Below, in pieces: positions 43,440-53,214 of a DNA stretch of 64,000 bases. The DNA comes from Puccinia triticina. Lineage: Eukaryota > Basidiomycota > Pucciniomycetes > Pucciniales > Pucciniaceae. Location of the stretch: contig NC_070571.1 in assembly GCF_026914185.1 (NCBI RefSeq), positions 744,001 through 808,000 of the forward strand. The letters run 5' to 3'. The stretch's first letter is position 1, and each line of letters starts with the position of its first letter. Made by a program: the position numbers and the translations under genes. The notes beneath the pieces were generated by a model. It was not told the origin of the DNA and did not search any database. It was given only the letters and a program-made list of their open reading frames with translations.

Positions 43440-44160
43440 CGCACTGCAGGGCGAGCGTATGGTGTTGCATGCGCGTCTGGGCACATACCCAACTCCTGCT
43501 TGGCCGAGTGCCTCCAGGGGTTGGGTATGTGCCCAGCGGGCTTGATTGGGCAGGTTGCGCGGGGGGCAGAGCTTGGCACACAGCCAAGTCCCGCTTGGCC
43601 GAGATCAAGCTCTGGGCCAATGGGATCTGTGACTTGGCATGCAATATGCCAGTCATCAGACGCCGGCCCTTGTCTCTGCCTCGAAAGGCAAGAACAATGT
43701 ACCCTCCAGGAGGGGAAATGTTCTACCTTCTCGACATCGCACATCGGACATTGACAAGGGAGCTTTTCCTTCTCAATGGCCGGTCTGTAGGCTGGTCATT
43801 GGAGAGGAAATACTCCCTTTAGGGTGGGCAATACTTGTATCAATCATCAAGAAGGGAGTCTTCCCTTCTCAATGACCAGTTTATAGACCGACCATCAAGG
43901 AGGGAAACTTCTCTCCTTGATGGCCGGCACAGCATTTGCACCCTTGCTTGAAATCCGCCCAGCGGGGCTTTGTGCCAAACCCTGCCCAGTTTGCAAGATG
44001 CCAAGCGGGGGTTGGGAGTGGGCAAGGCAGGCTTGAGGATTGGCCAAGTGGGCTTTAGGGTTGGCCACGTGCGCTTGGCCTTTTTTTGGCCAAACTTTGG
44101 TGAGTGCCCAGACAGGCTTACAACACCATAACAAAGCCCGCAAGCACCACCGAGAGGCGT
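43440..44160. mobile_element. Inverted-repeat element with internal hairpins, about 0.7 kb
   Basis: The left side (GTATGGTGTTGCATGC...GTCTGGGCACATACCCAA) pairs with the right side (TTGGTGAGTGCCCAGAC...ACAACACCATAAC). Inside are several 40-nt hairpins such as GACCATCAAGGAGGGAAACT with its mirror ending GATGGCCGGC (43870-43925), the same motif type as the array at 50317-50790. Non-coding. Exact ends are uncertain. Confidence 0.65.
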
Positions 44161-44810
44161 GAGGTGCAGGTGGGGCTTATGACTAAGGACCAGAAGCTTG
44201 CCTGAGAGAATCTTTTACAGCAAATGCAGAAAAGCTTGTGGTTGGGTAGGCCCGACTTGTCAGCCTTAGAGTCAACACAGCTGACCTAAAGTCTGCCTTT
44301 TCTACCTTTTTACATATGAATTCCTTCATATCTTTTTCATCTTAAGAGATAACCTTGTTTTGACTTCATGTTCTGTTTTCCCACGCAACTTTAACCCAGG
44401 TTACAACTTACCATTTCTTTGTAACTCTACTCCTTCCCTGAGTTCTTGAGTTGTGGCGCGCCTACGCAGTTGTGACGTGTAAGCGCTACCAGGCGCGCCA
44501 AACCACATGTACATATGTAATTGCATAAGCAAACTGTGAAAATTTTTGACGTCAGGATCCCCCTTGCCTGAGGAGGATCTACAGACTTCAGCATACCAGA
44601 ACCGCACCCCAGAGACACCCAGGATCACTAACCAGAGGCCACTTCACTCCCAGTATAAGGATGGTGTTTGGGACCCAGGTACCTGTCGCGGGTCTGGGTA
44701 CTGGGTGAATTTTTGACCAAAAGATGGCAACCGGTACTGCCTTATACCCGTGATACTTGCTCTCCAAAACATCCCAAAGCCCAGTGTGCCAAGAGGAATA
44801 CATACCTCTT
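44161..44810. other. No supported gene
   Basis: Mixed composition, with no domain-bearing frame. The palindrome GGCGCGCCTACG...GGCGCGCCA flanks 44455-44500. Confidence 0.35.
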
Positions 44811-45020
44811 GGCAAGCTGGACTTTGACCAGCTCGCCGAGACTCAGAGGTAAGTATTCCTTTTGGCAAGCTGGACTTTGACCAGCTCGCCGAGAGGTAAG
44901 TATTCCTTGTGGCAAGCTGGACTTTGACCAGCTTGCCAAGAGGTAAGTATTCCTTGTGGCAAGCTGGATTTTGACCAGTTTGCCAAAAGGAATACTTGCC
45001 TCTCAGTGAGCTGAATTTTT
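44811..45020. repeat. 47-bp tandem repeat with internal palindrome, four units
   Basis: GGCAAGCTGGACTTTGACCA begins units at 44811, 44864, 44911 and 44958; the first is longer by 6 bases, and the last is inverted at its end so that AGGTAAGTATTCC and GGAATACTTGCCT face each other. Each unit can fold on GGCAAGCTGG...CCAGCTTGCC. Confidence 0.8.
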
Positions 45021-45947
45021 ACACTAGCTCGCCAAGGGTAAGCTTCCCAGGGAGCGGGTCATGGCCCAGCTCACCAAGGGATTTATTCCTCTTGGAGAGC
45101 TGGTCCAAGTCCAGCGTGTCTTGGCACTGCAGCAATTGACCACTTGGACAAGATTGTTGGAGCAGTTTTTGGACAGACTTTGTCCAATGAGTTGCACAAT
45201 GGTTGAGCCTGGGCTACTGGGCTTGTCAGACAAAGTTTGTCCAACTACTTGTTGGACAACTTTGTCTGCGCGGATAGTTGATGCAGTGCAGCAATCTGGT
45301 AATAGGTGGCTTAGGGCGGGTGCGGGCAGGTGGTACCCGGGTACCGCATTGCTTCTCCAACCAGAACCACATGCCTGGTACCGCACCCGGTACCGCTTGG
45401 CGGGTACCCCACAGGCACCCACCGCACCCGCCAGGCGGTACGGGGTACCCAAACACCATCTCTATCCCAGTATCACCACAGGATATTTGACAGTAAGTAC
45501 CCTCTTCCACTGACCTTGTTTATCTCAGAGGAAACTCTGTTGCTCTTGACTGCTCTCTCCCTGTTACTCTTTCTCTCTTCTGCATCAAAAGATCTATAGG
45601 TTATCTCTTGTTAAGACCTTATAAACCAGAGCAGAGTAGTCACCCTACTTCTGATTCCCACCACCGTTTCCTTGATGTGAGTGGAGACTGTTGCACTCTC
45701 CTAGCACAGTTGGCAGCCTACTTTTCCAGGTAGAGCTTGGCCCATATTAAATCATAACATCAATAGATCAATTTCTCTCTTATCTGTTTCTCTATATTTC
45801 TCTTATCTCTACTGCTTGTATTTCTTTATCCCAAGAAATTCAATCAGTCCCCCCATTTTATTTGTGTCCTGTTGTCACATAAGAGACACAGGCTCACACT
45901 CCCCCTGCCCCCATGGCCAGCCCAGCATGTAGGGATTACACAACAAG
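45021..45947. other. Non-coding, with GGTACC-rich palindromes
   Basis: 45310-45450 has many GTACC/GGTAC motifs in both orientations (GGTACCCGGGTACC), and 45145-45265 has several TTGGACAAxxTTTGTC inverted pairs. No gene is supported. Confidence 0.4.
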
Positions 45948-46541
45948 TTTCAGACACTGAGACACTAAGTCCATGTATCTACAACTGAAAAGTATATGTC
46001 TTATAACACAGTGGGCAATTGGATGTTGCACGCAGCCCGCAGCAACACCCAAGCCAAGGGGACCCCCTTTACTGGGGTGTTGCTGCGGGCTGTGTACCGA
46101 ATGGCTAAAGACTCCATTAGTAATTGACTCATGCACATGAAGTCATGAGTTCAATTCCCTGACATTACATTACTAATGTACCTTTTATTTCCATGTACAA
46201 TTATTGTGTATTGAACTACATACTTCACACTCTTTTGAGTATGTAATTAACTTTATTTCACATTTATTACATACTGTCTAGACAGAGAGAGATAATCTTA
46301 TCTCTCTATGTATTTATCCTGATTAAGACCAATTTATATACAAATGGAGAGATTACATAATTATTTATGTAAATCCCTCATCTGAATTCTGTGGACTACT
46401 CCTCTCCTTGGAGTTGAGAATCCCTCAGGACCTTGACTTGAAGGAGGGAGCTGATCCCTGTAATATAAAAAGGGGGGTCTTTCCCCTGGAGAGATCCTTC
46501 CCCCCAGATTATTACACATACAAACCTGATTACCTTACTTA
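45948..46541 (+). repeat. Truncated LTR related to the gypsy LTRs, opposite orientation
   Basis: From TTTCAGACACTGAGACAC on, it follows the gypsy LTR sequence (tRNA-like B-box GAGTTCAATTCCCTG, TATATA region, GGGGGGTCTTTCCCC) with about 15-20 percent divergence. At 46541 it stops in CCTTACTTA, where the second Helitron begins; the last roughly 350 bases of the LTR are not found on the other side. Confidence 0.8.
46024..46098. repeat. Hairpin insertion in the truncated LTR
   Basis: CACGCAGCCCGCAGCAACAC pairs with GTGTTGCTGCGGGCTGTGT around a 30-base loop. It is absent from the gypsy LTRs at the corresponding place and lies beside the A-box of the tRNA-like segment. Confidence 0.7.
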
Positions 46542-47284
46542 TCCAAGTTTATTAAAGACAGAGAAACACAGAAACAAAGATCAAGCATTCCCCCTACAAA
46601 TTAACCAAATCACAAAAAAAAATGCAAGGGTTCCCCCTCTCAAAAAAAAGCAAATCACAAAAATAAGCCTTCTTAAGACCAAATACAAACACCACAAACT
46701 GGACCCACTATCCATCCCTCTCTAGCAGGGTTTAAAATAGTGGGTGGATGGCCCCCAGCGCGCTGCATTGAAGGAATTATGCAAAGGGGGGCCAACGAGT
46801 TTAGCCCCTCAAACTGCGCAAGTGCAACAGCGGAGGGGGTTGAGGACGAACCGCACGCTGGAAGTACAGCAGCAGAGGACGCCCTGGGGGACACAAGCAA
46901 GAAAGCCAATGCCTCTTTTTATATTCAACTTGGCACCACCTGACACAGCCCTCAAGATCCACCAGCACACTCAACCATTCATCCTGCCTTGACAACCAAG
47001 CCACCGCCACACCCCTCCCATACCTCTGACCTGCGCAGCAAGCGTTAACCGGCTCGGCGTTACCAACAAGACCCCTCCTCTAATCACCAATATGATTTGC
47101 ACGCCTCATTGAGCTTGTCACATTCCCCAGCCAACCACCCCTTCGCCAAGACAACTGCTAGGCATAACCTGCTAAGTAATGGTTGTCAAGACCTGCGCCA
47201 CCTTGACAGCCAATATCCTGGGCAAAGTTGATGCTATAGTGACGCTTCTAAACAACCAGCTGACCTTGGGACCGTTTACCCAGT

Positions 47285-47590
47285 TTGGGTGGATCTGCTA
47301 ATTCCAAGGCCTTGCACACCTCAACTAACCTCATCACTACTACAATGCTAACCCAACTGTTCCCCTCAGACCTTGCCAAGTTTGGAATGCGCGCAGTCAT
47401 CTGCATGTTCAAGCCCCCAGTTGCCCTCATCAATCCCATTCCCGCCAACCAGCTCCAGCGAACACCTTCCAGAGCTGCCTCCATCAATGGGTTGCTCTAC
47501 TCCATCTGTTTTAGCTCATCCAGCAGGTCAACCAAAGCTCAGTCCTCAGAGGTCTTGTCCATGCTGATGACCGGGAAGTCCAAAGGTTAG
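47285..47590 (+). pseudogene. Exon-like fragment inside second Helitron
   Basis: The frame includes LFPSDLAKFGMRAVICMFKP, PVALINPIPANQLQRTPSRA and ASINGLLYSICFSSSSRST and runs to a GTTAGTCG donor-like site. It reads as a genuine exon, possibly captured host DNA, but I cannot name the family. No start context or partner exon is clear. Confidence 0.4.
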
Positions 47591-48585
47591 TCGTTTCTCT
47601 TTCCTACCCCCTCCCAAACACCAAGCTAAACCATTCATTGGCTCATTCACAGATTTTCTTTGGCTAAAAATCTGTTGAATACAATTGGTGATTAAAGAAG
47701 CTTGAATCCTTTGGGTTCTTTGAGATGTAGGTCATCGCGTCGGCGTACCCAAGCTCAAGGTTTTGGACAGACAAAGGCGGTGGTGGTGTAAATTTGACTG
47801 AAGGTATGGCCAACTTAGGATTGAATCCATCAGATGTGCATGAGTCTTGGATCTGACTGCAATCCTAGCAAGACCGCTTCTGTTTTGAGCAGTTTCTATG
47901 AAGGGATCACCAACTCATTGATTGCCTTCTACAATTGGTAAGCCATTTGATCAAACTCCTCCAAATCTTTTGCCGGTCCAACAACAATATCATTCTGGCT
48001 TCTTGATGCCTGCAGTCTTTCTGATGATCCAATTCAATGCACTTTGGCATACGAGGCTCTTGGCACTTCAATCAAGTTTTCCGCCTCCAAAGCACTGGTG
48101 AGCAAACCATTGGTTCTTCTCATCTTTTTCCGCTGCGCCCATCCCAGAACTGCATCCGGTGAGACTACATCTCACAAGCCATCCTTCTCTCTGTCAATTG
48201 TGACAGTTTTCTTTTTTTTTCACATTCCTGATCTCAAACTTCTCCCCACTCAGTCATAGCTTCAACACCTTACCCTTGCATCCTGTGTCTAAGATTCAGA
48301 TATCTGCTACCAATTTTGGATTTTATATTTGAATGCCTGGGTCATCTATCATTGCTTAAGTTCAGGGTGTTTTTCATTTAAAGTAGGTCAACAAAAAACC
48401 TCCAGCTGGGTGGATTTTCATGTCTTATATCATTGTTTGTTTTCATTGTCTTATGTAATTTTTATGTCCACATCAATAGCTAGCTGGGCATAGCCACAAC
48501 CAAACTAAGAAATGGAAATAAATACAAACCAGCTGCCTGTCAATCAAAGAGAAAAATTGCAGCTTTTTTGGTGGTTGAATAACGA

Positions 48586-48736
48586 AGGCCCCGTTTGGAG
48601 CCGATATAATCTGGGTGATATATGAGTTTTTTGCCTGACATCCTATGTGACATCTGATCAGGTCCGCCAAAACTTGATCAGATGTCACAAAATTACAGAT
48701 TATATCGCGCAATTATATTGGCTCCAAACGGGGCCT
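48586..48736. mobile_element. MITE, 151 bp
   Basis: Terminal inverted repeats AGGCCCCGTTTGGAGCC on both sides, followed by ATATAAT/ATTATAT, and an internal inverted pair GTGACATCTGATCA / TGATCAGATGTCAC. No clean target duplication is visible, so the superfamily is open. Confidence 0.8.
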
Positions 48737-49215
48737 AAGTCTGTTGTTTAATTTAACACCACTTTCTCAAGAGCATTGCAGTTGGGATCAAGCATGGATT
48801 TTATGCAAACCAGTCAAACTCCATGTGAAGTTGCAATGTACATATTTCAGTCAGGAAGACTAAGCTACCAACACATAAATCAGTCTTCAGAAGCTCTCAT
48901 GTCATTGATGTAATGATCACAAGCACTCTCAGATGATCAGAAAGTTGATGATAATAGGAAGCTACCAGGGAATAATATGAAAAGGTTGAAAGACATACAG
49001 ATGCTAAGAAAAGAAGTTTTGACTTTTATTGAACTTGATTGCAGGGTGGTGCATTTGGTCTGCCTGCCCCAAAGAGGGAAACCCATAATATCTTTCTCAA
49101 GGAAGAATGGGAAGTCATTGTGACAGAGTTTAGGGATGCATGGGCCAGAATTTGAGCTGTGAAGTCTTGCTAGACAGGAGGATCAAACAAAGGACTGTAA
49201 AACCTAAAATTTGCA
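48737..49215. other. No supported gene (3' part of second Helitron)
   Basis: AT-rich, with short frames only. Confidence 0.35.
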
Positions 49216-49240
49216 GCGGCGAAGCCACCTTGGCCTCTAG

Positions 49241-49584
49241 TTTCTTGCAAATTTCCCAGAATGTTCATTACTGGTCAAACCAAGGAGGGATAATTGGAGA
49301 GCAAAGTATGGCATGCAACAAGAATGATAAAAAATGAAAATTTTTGAAACCATTGCCAATGATTTTTGTTGGATCAAATAAATTCAGTCAAATTAGTGGT
49401 GATTTGGGCTACAGTCCCTGAGTTCAATTTGAAATTGGTGGATAACCCATCCACCCAAAAAATCATTGAAAATGGGTTCAAAATTTTTCATTTTTTATCA
49501 TTCTTTTTGCATGTCATACTTTGCTCTCTAATTTTCCCTCCTTGGTTTGAACAGTAATGAACATTCTGAGAAATTTGCAAGAAA
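49241..49584. mobile_element. Fold-back element, about 345 bp, arms about 130 bp
   Basis: TTTCTTGCAAATTTCCCAGA at the left pairs with the right end (AAATTTGCAAGAAA), and the pairing continues through ATTACTG/CAGTAAT, CCAAGGAGGGA/TCCCTCCTTGG, AAAGTATG/CATACTTT and AAAAATGAAAATTTTTGAA. The loop is about 80 bases. It begins directly after the Helitron 3' end. Confidence 0.8.
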
Positions 49585-49632
49585 TTAGAAAATTTCCACA
49601 TTTTTCATTTTTTTATTTTTACTTTTTTTTAC

Positions 49633-51269
49633 GGACCTACTTCGCGCAGCAGCGGAAAACTCTTCGCGCACAGAATTGACCGTCCCCCGACGTCGAGCCC
49701 GCTGTGCGCGCAAGCCGAAAAATACTTTGCGCACAGTGACTTCCCCCGAAAGAAGGAGGTGATTTTTCTGGATTTTTTTTCAATGGATCAAAAGAGGGGG
49801 TCTTACTTGCCCCCAATATTGGATTTTTTGAAGATGTCCTTGTGATGCAAAAAAAACGGACCTACTTTGCACAGCAGCAAAAAACTCTTTGCACACAGAA
49901 TTGACCGTCCCCTGACGTCAAGCCCGCTGTGCGTGCAAGCCAAAAAATACTTTGCGCACAGCGACTTCCCCCAAAAGAAAGAGGGGATTTTTCTCAAAAA
50001 AAATTTGATTGGGTCTTAACTGCCCTCTCCAAGAAATATTGGATTTTTTGGAGGTGTCCTTGTCATGTAAAAAAAACATAATTAATATCCAAAAAAAAGG
50101 CACCCGCTACCCCAATAGCCCACCCCGGGGACTTTTCACCTGCTAAGACTTAAGCGGTCGGGTACCCAGCCCCTCGAAAAGAAAGTTCGAGGGGCAGCAG
50201 CTCTGGGCCCGGCTATCCCCCAGCCGCCGTGCCGTTGGCCGGCACAGGCCATCGAGCGGAGTTGCACACTCCCCCAATGACCGGCCGGTCAGCACACATG
50301 TGTGCATCTAGCACTATTTACCGGTCATCAAGGGGATTGTGTACTCCTCTCGATGGCCAATCTACCCCGGTCATCAAGTGGAGTACATACTTCCCTTGAT
50401 GACCGGGTCCGTTCCGGTCATCGAGGGGAGTGTTCACTCCTCTCGCCAACCGGAGCAACCAGGTCACCAAGCTCCGGTCGTCGAGAGGAGTGAATATTCC
50501 TCTCGATGACCGGAATGGACCCGGTCATTGAGGGAAGGATGTACTCCTCTCGATGACCGGAATGGACCCGGTCATCGAGGGAAGGATGTACTCCTCTCGA
50601 TGACCGGCATGGACCCGGTCATCAAGAAGAGTACATACTCCCCTCGATGACCAGATTGCTCCGGTCATCAAGAGGAGTGAACACTCCCCTTGATGACCGG
50701 AACGGACCCAGTCATCGAGGGAAGTATGTACTCCACTCAATGACCGGAACAGAGTGGCCATCGAGAGGAGTACACAATCCCCTCGATGACCGGTAAATAG
50801 TGCTAGATGCACACATGTGTGCTGGCCGGCCGGTCATTGGGGGAGTGTGCAACTCCGCTCGATGGCCTGTGCCGGCCAACGGCACGGCGGCTGGGGGATA
50901 GCCGGGCCCGGAGCTGCTGCCCCTCGAACTTTCTTTTTGAGGGGCTGGGTACCCAACCGCTTAAGTCTTAGCAGGTGAAAAGTCCCCGGGGTGGGCTATC
51001 GTGGTAGCGGGTGCCTTTTTTTTGGATATTAATTATGTTTTTTTTACATGACAAGGACACCTCCAAAAAATCCAATATTTTTTGGAGAGGGCATTTAAGA
51101 CCCCCTCTTTTGATTAATCAAAATTTTTTTGAGAAAAATCCCCTCCTTCTTTCGGGGGAAGTCGCTGTGCGCAAAGCATTTTTTGGCTTGCACACACAGC
51201 GGGCTTGATGTCAGGGGACAGTTGATTCTGTGCGCAAAGAGTTTTTTGCTGCTGCGCAAAGTAGGTCCA
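49633..51269. mobile_element. Large inverted-repeat element with central hairpin array
   Basis: The right arm (50780-51269) is the inverse of the left arm (49858-50340) over nearly 500 bp, starting GGACCTACTTTGCACAGCAG. A second partial copy of the left end occupies 49633-49850. The arms include GGCACCCGCTACC, CCCCTCGAAAAGAAAGTTCG and GCACACATGTGTGC. The centre is the hairpin array. Non-coding; no unambiguous target duplication. A transcript through it would be a very long double-stranded RNA. Confidence 0.85.
50317..50790. repeat. Array of ten 38-41 nt hairpin units
   Basis: Each unit has the form CCGGTCATCGAGAGGAGT, two to four loop bases, then the mirror ACTCCTCTCGATGACCGG, with spacers like AATGGAC of about 8 bases. 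Units vary (CATCAAG/CTTGATG, CATCGAG/CTCGATG), often on both arms together, so pairing is kept. Confidence 0.9.
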
Positions 51270-51434
51270 TTTTTTTATTTCATAATCATTCTAATTAGGA
51301 ATTTATTTTCCACCCCTGCAGCCAATCTCATGACTTAAAGGCTGTGGCCTGAGCTTATGCATTCAAAAATGTGGAGCCAAAAACATTTGATAGCCCACTG
51401 TACATAATGTTTGTAGTGGATGGCACACCTTTGT

Positions 51435-52850
51435 CATGGCCAGGATGGGTTGCGGGAAATCTTGGGTCTCAGAGATGTAATGCAACCTATTTGCCAAATT
51501 GAAGAAGGCTGTCATCCTGGTTTTGAATCCACTTGATGTTTTGGGAGATGATGAGGTACTAGATAAAACCGCCGCAGGGTACACCACTGACAATCTGAAG
51601 AATCAGAACTTCACTCACAAGGTGGCGGCTGATGTTCAAAAAGGATGCTATACTTTTGTTTACCTCAGTCCAGAGGTTTTCTTGAACAACAATATGTTTA
51701 CAAAGATTTACCATGATTCAGCCTTCCAACTTGCCAAGATTGCCTTGCCTTGATTGTAATTGACAAAGCTAACATGATTTACAGCTGGGGTCTTGTTGGC
51801 AAAAAGGAAGCCAAGAAGTCGTCTGCACACAAACACCATCAAGATCAAGCAGTATTTTTCCCAGTGTAAAAAGATCTTGGACGTCAGATAATGGCCACTG
51901 AGAACACACCAGTTCTGTTCCTCTCAGCAACCTGTTGCCCAAATGCCGTCACTGAGATCCCAGACGACAACATAGCATTTTCCCAAGCTGAACTGACCCG
52001 GCCTGAGATTCAAATACTCCAATTCCCCATGGAGTATTCACTCAAATCAGCCAAAGACCTCCTGGAGATGCTCCCAGGAAAAGAAGAAGTTGAAAGTAGT
52101 GAAATGGTACCCACACTGATCTACTCCGGCACCAGAAACGCAACACTTCAAGTGATGAAGATGGCAAACAAGGTTCACAATACTGCGGGCAAAGAAAACA
52201 ATCCCAATAGCTCCTTGATTCAAAGATATCATGCCATCACCAGCAACATTGACAAGGAGGATACAATCACTGGCTATGAGTGGGTGGATTTCTCATGTAT
52301 CTTGTGTACCATGGTCTTAGGGTTGGGCCAGAATTGGAAGTGAGTTCAAAGGGTGATCCACATGGGCCGCAGGGATCCCTTGTGTATAGCTCAGATGATT
52401 GGATGTTGCAGGCGCGACGGCAAGCTGGGATTAGCCATCCTTTTTGTCAAGTTAAACCTAAAGTTTGTTTTGAATACTCCCGAGGCAATCAAGAAGGCCA
52501 ACAAGCCAGCAAATGGGTGCCCTTGCCGTCACACCGGTCTGCATACGCATAGCCTTAGCAATTGAGTCAATTTGATTAGCATAATATTTCACTTATATGG
52601 TACACTTATTGTTGATTGATATGGTTGTAGGCATGGCTACATACTGATGGATTGCAATGATTTGAACTATCTCTGGGAAGAAGCTCACAAGGTCACTGAG
52701 AAGTTTACAATATGTGGATGTTCAAATTGTGATGTGGATGTTCAAATTGTGATGTGGATGTTCAAATTGTGATGTGGATGTTCAAATTGTGATGTGGATG
52801 TTCAAATTGTGATCCCGTGTTGGCTCAATTTGTGAAGGCTTGAATGAAAC
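51435..52850 (+). pseudogene. RecQ-like DEAD/H helicase, decayed
   Basis: Helicase motifs appear in order: MARMGCGKSWVSEM (motif I), a TAA, then CNLFAKLKKAVILVLNPLDV; TFVYLSPEVFLNN (Ib region); VIDKANMIYSWGL (motif II, DEAH changed to DKAN); FLSATCCPNAV (motif III); MVPTLIYSGTRNATLQVMKM; CTMVLGLGQNWK; and, one frame over, HMGRRDPLCIAQMIGCCRRD (motif VI). The end, LMDCNDLNYLWEEAHKVTEK, runs into a 20-bp tandem repeat. RecQ-like helicases of this type are repeated in rust genomes, as far as I can recall. Several stops and frameshifts make this copy non-functional. Confidence 0.75.
52711..52810 (+). repeat. 20-bp tandem repeat, five units
   Basis: GATGTGGATGTTCAAATTGT repeats perfectly four times after a first copy with one change. 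It grows out of the helicase codons for ICGCSNCD, and the 80-base expansion breaks the frame. Confidence 0.95.
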
Positions 52851-53214
52851 AGATTAGTACTAAAACTTTGACGCAATATTAGAAAATCCTACCAGGCCCG
52901 CTTCCTGGCAAAAAGCCAAGAGAGACTTCCCTTCGAGATCTGAGGGCCTCCCAGAAGTGATCTGAAGCTCAAAAAGCTAGATTTCTCTGCAAAAATCTAA
53001 ACTTTTTGGGTCTATATCATCAACTGGAAGGGTCCCAGATATGACGGGAAGTCATCCAGTGGCGATCTGTGGCGATTGTATTCATGGATAGAGCGAGATG
53101 TCCGCCGACATGTCACAGCCTCCACCACGTGTCGCGACGCGAGTCGTTCAGCCAACTTGCTCTTCCATCCGCCTTCAGGCTCAGCTCATCCACCAAACCC
53201 CAACCACAACCGCC

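Larger units (their letters stand above)
46542..49240 (+). mobile_element. Second Helitron, 2.7 kb (ends shared with 9786-14188)
   Basis: It starts TCCAAGTTTATTAAAG after an A and ends GCAGCGGCGAAGCCACC, TTGGCCTCTAG, followed by T. The first roughly 490 bp and the last roughly 30 bp match the Helitron at 9786-14188; the interior differs. No Rep/helicase. The sequence after 49240 is not the missing LTR half, so either a deletion removed it or the two ends belong to different copies. Confidence 0.65.

Noticed and set aside
45024..45599. Overlapping 90-150 aa ORFs on both strands
   Set aside because: Created by GGTACC-rich palindromes and GC bias; no domain and no consistent frame.
50317..50790. 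CRISPR array
   Set aside because: Units are self-complementary hairpins with short constant spacers, spacing is not repeat-spacer like, and the DNA is eukaryotic.
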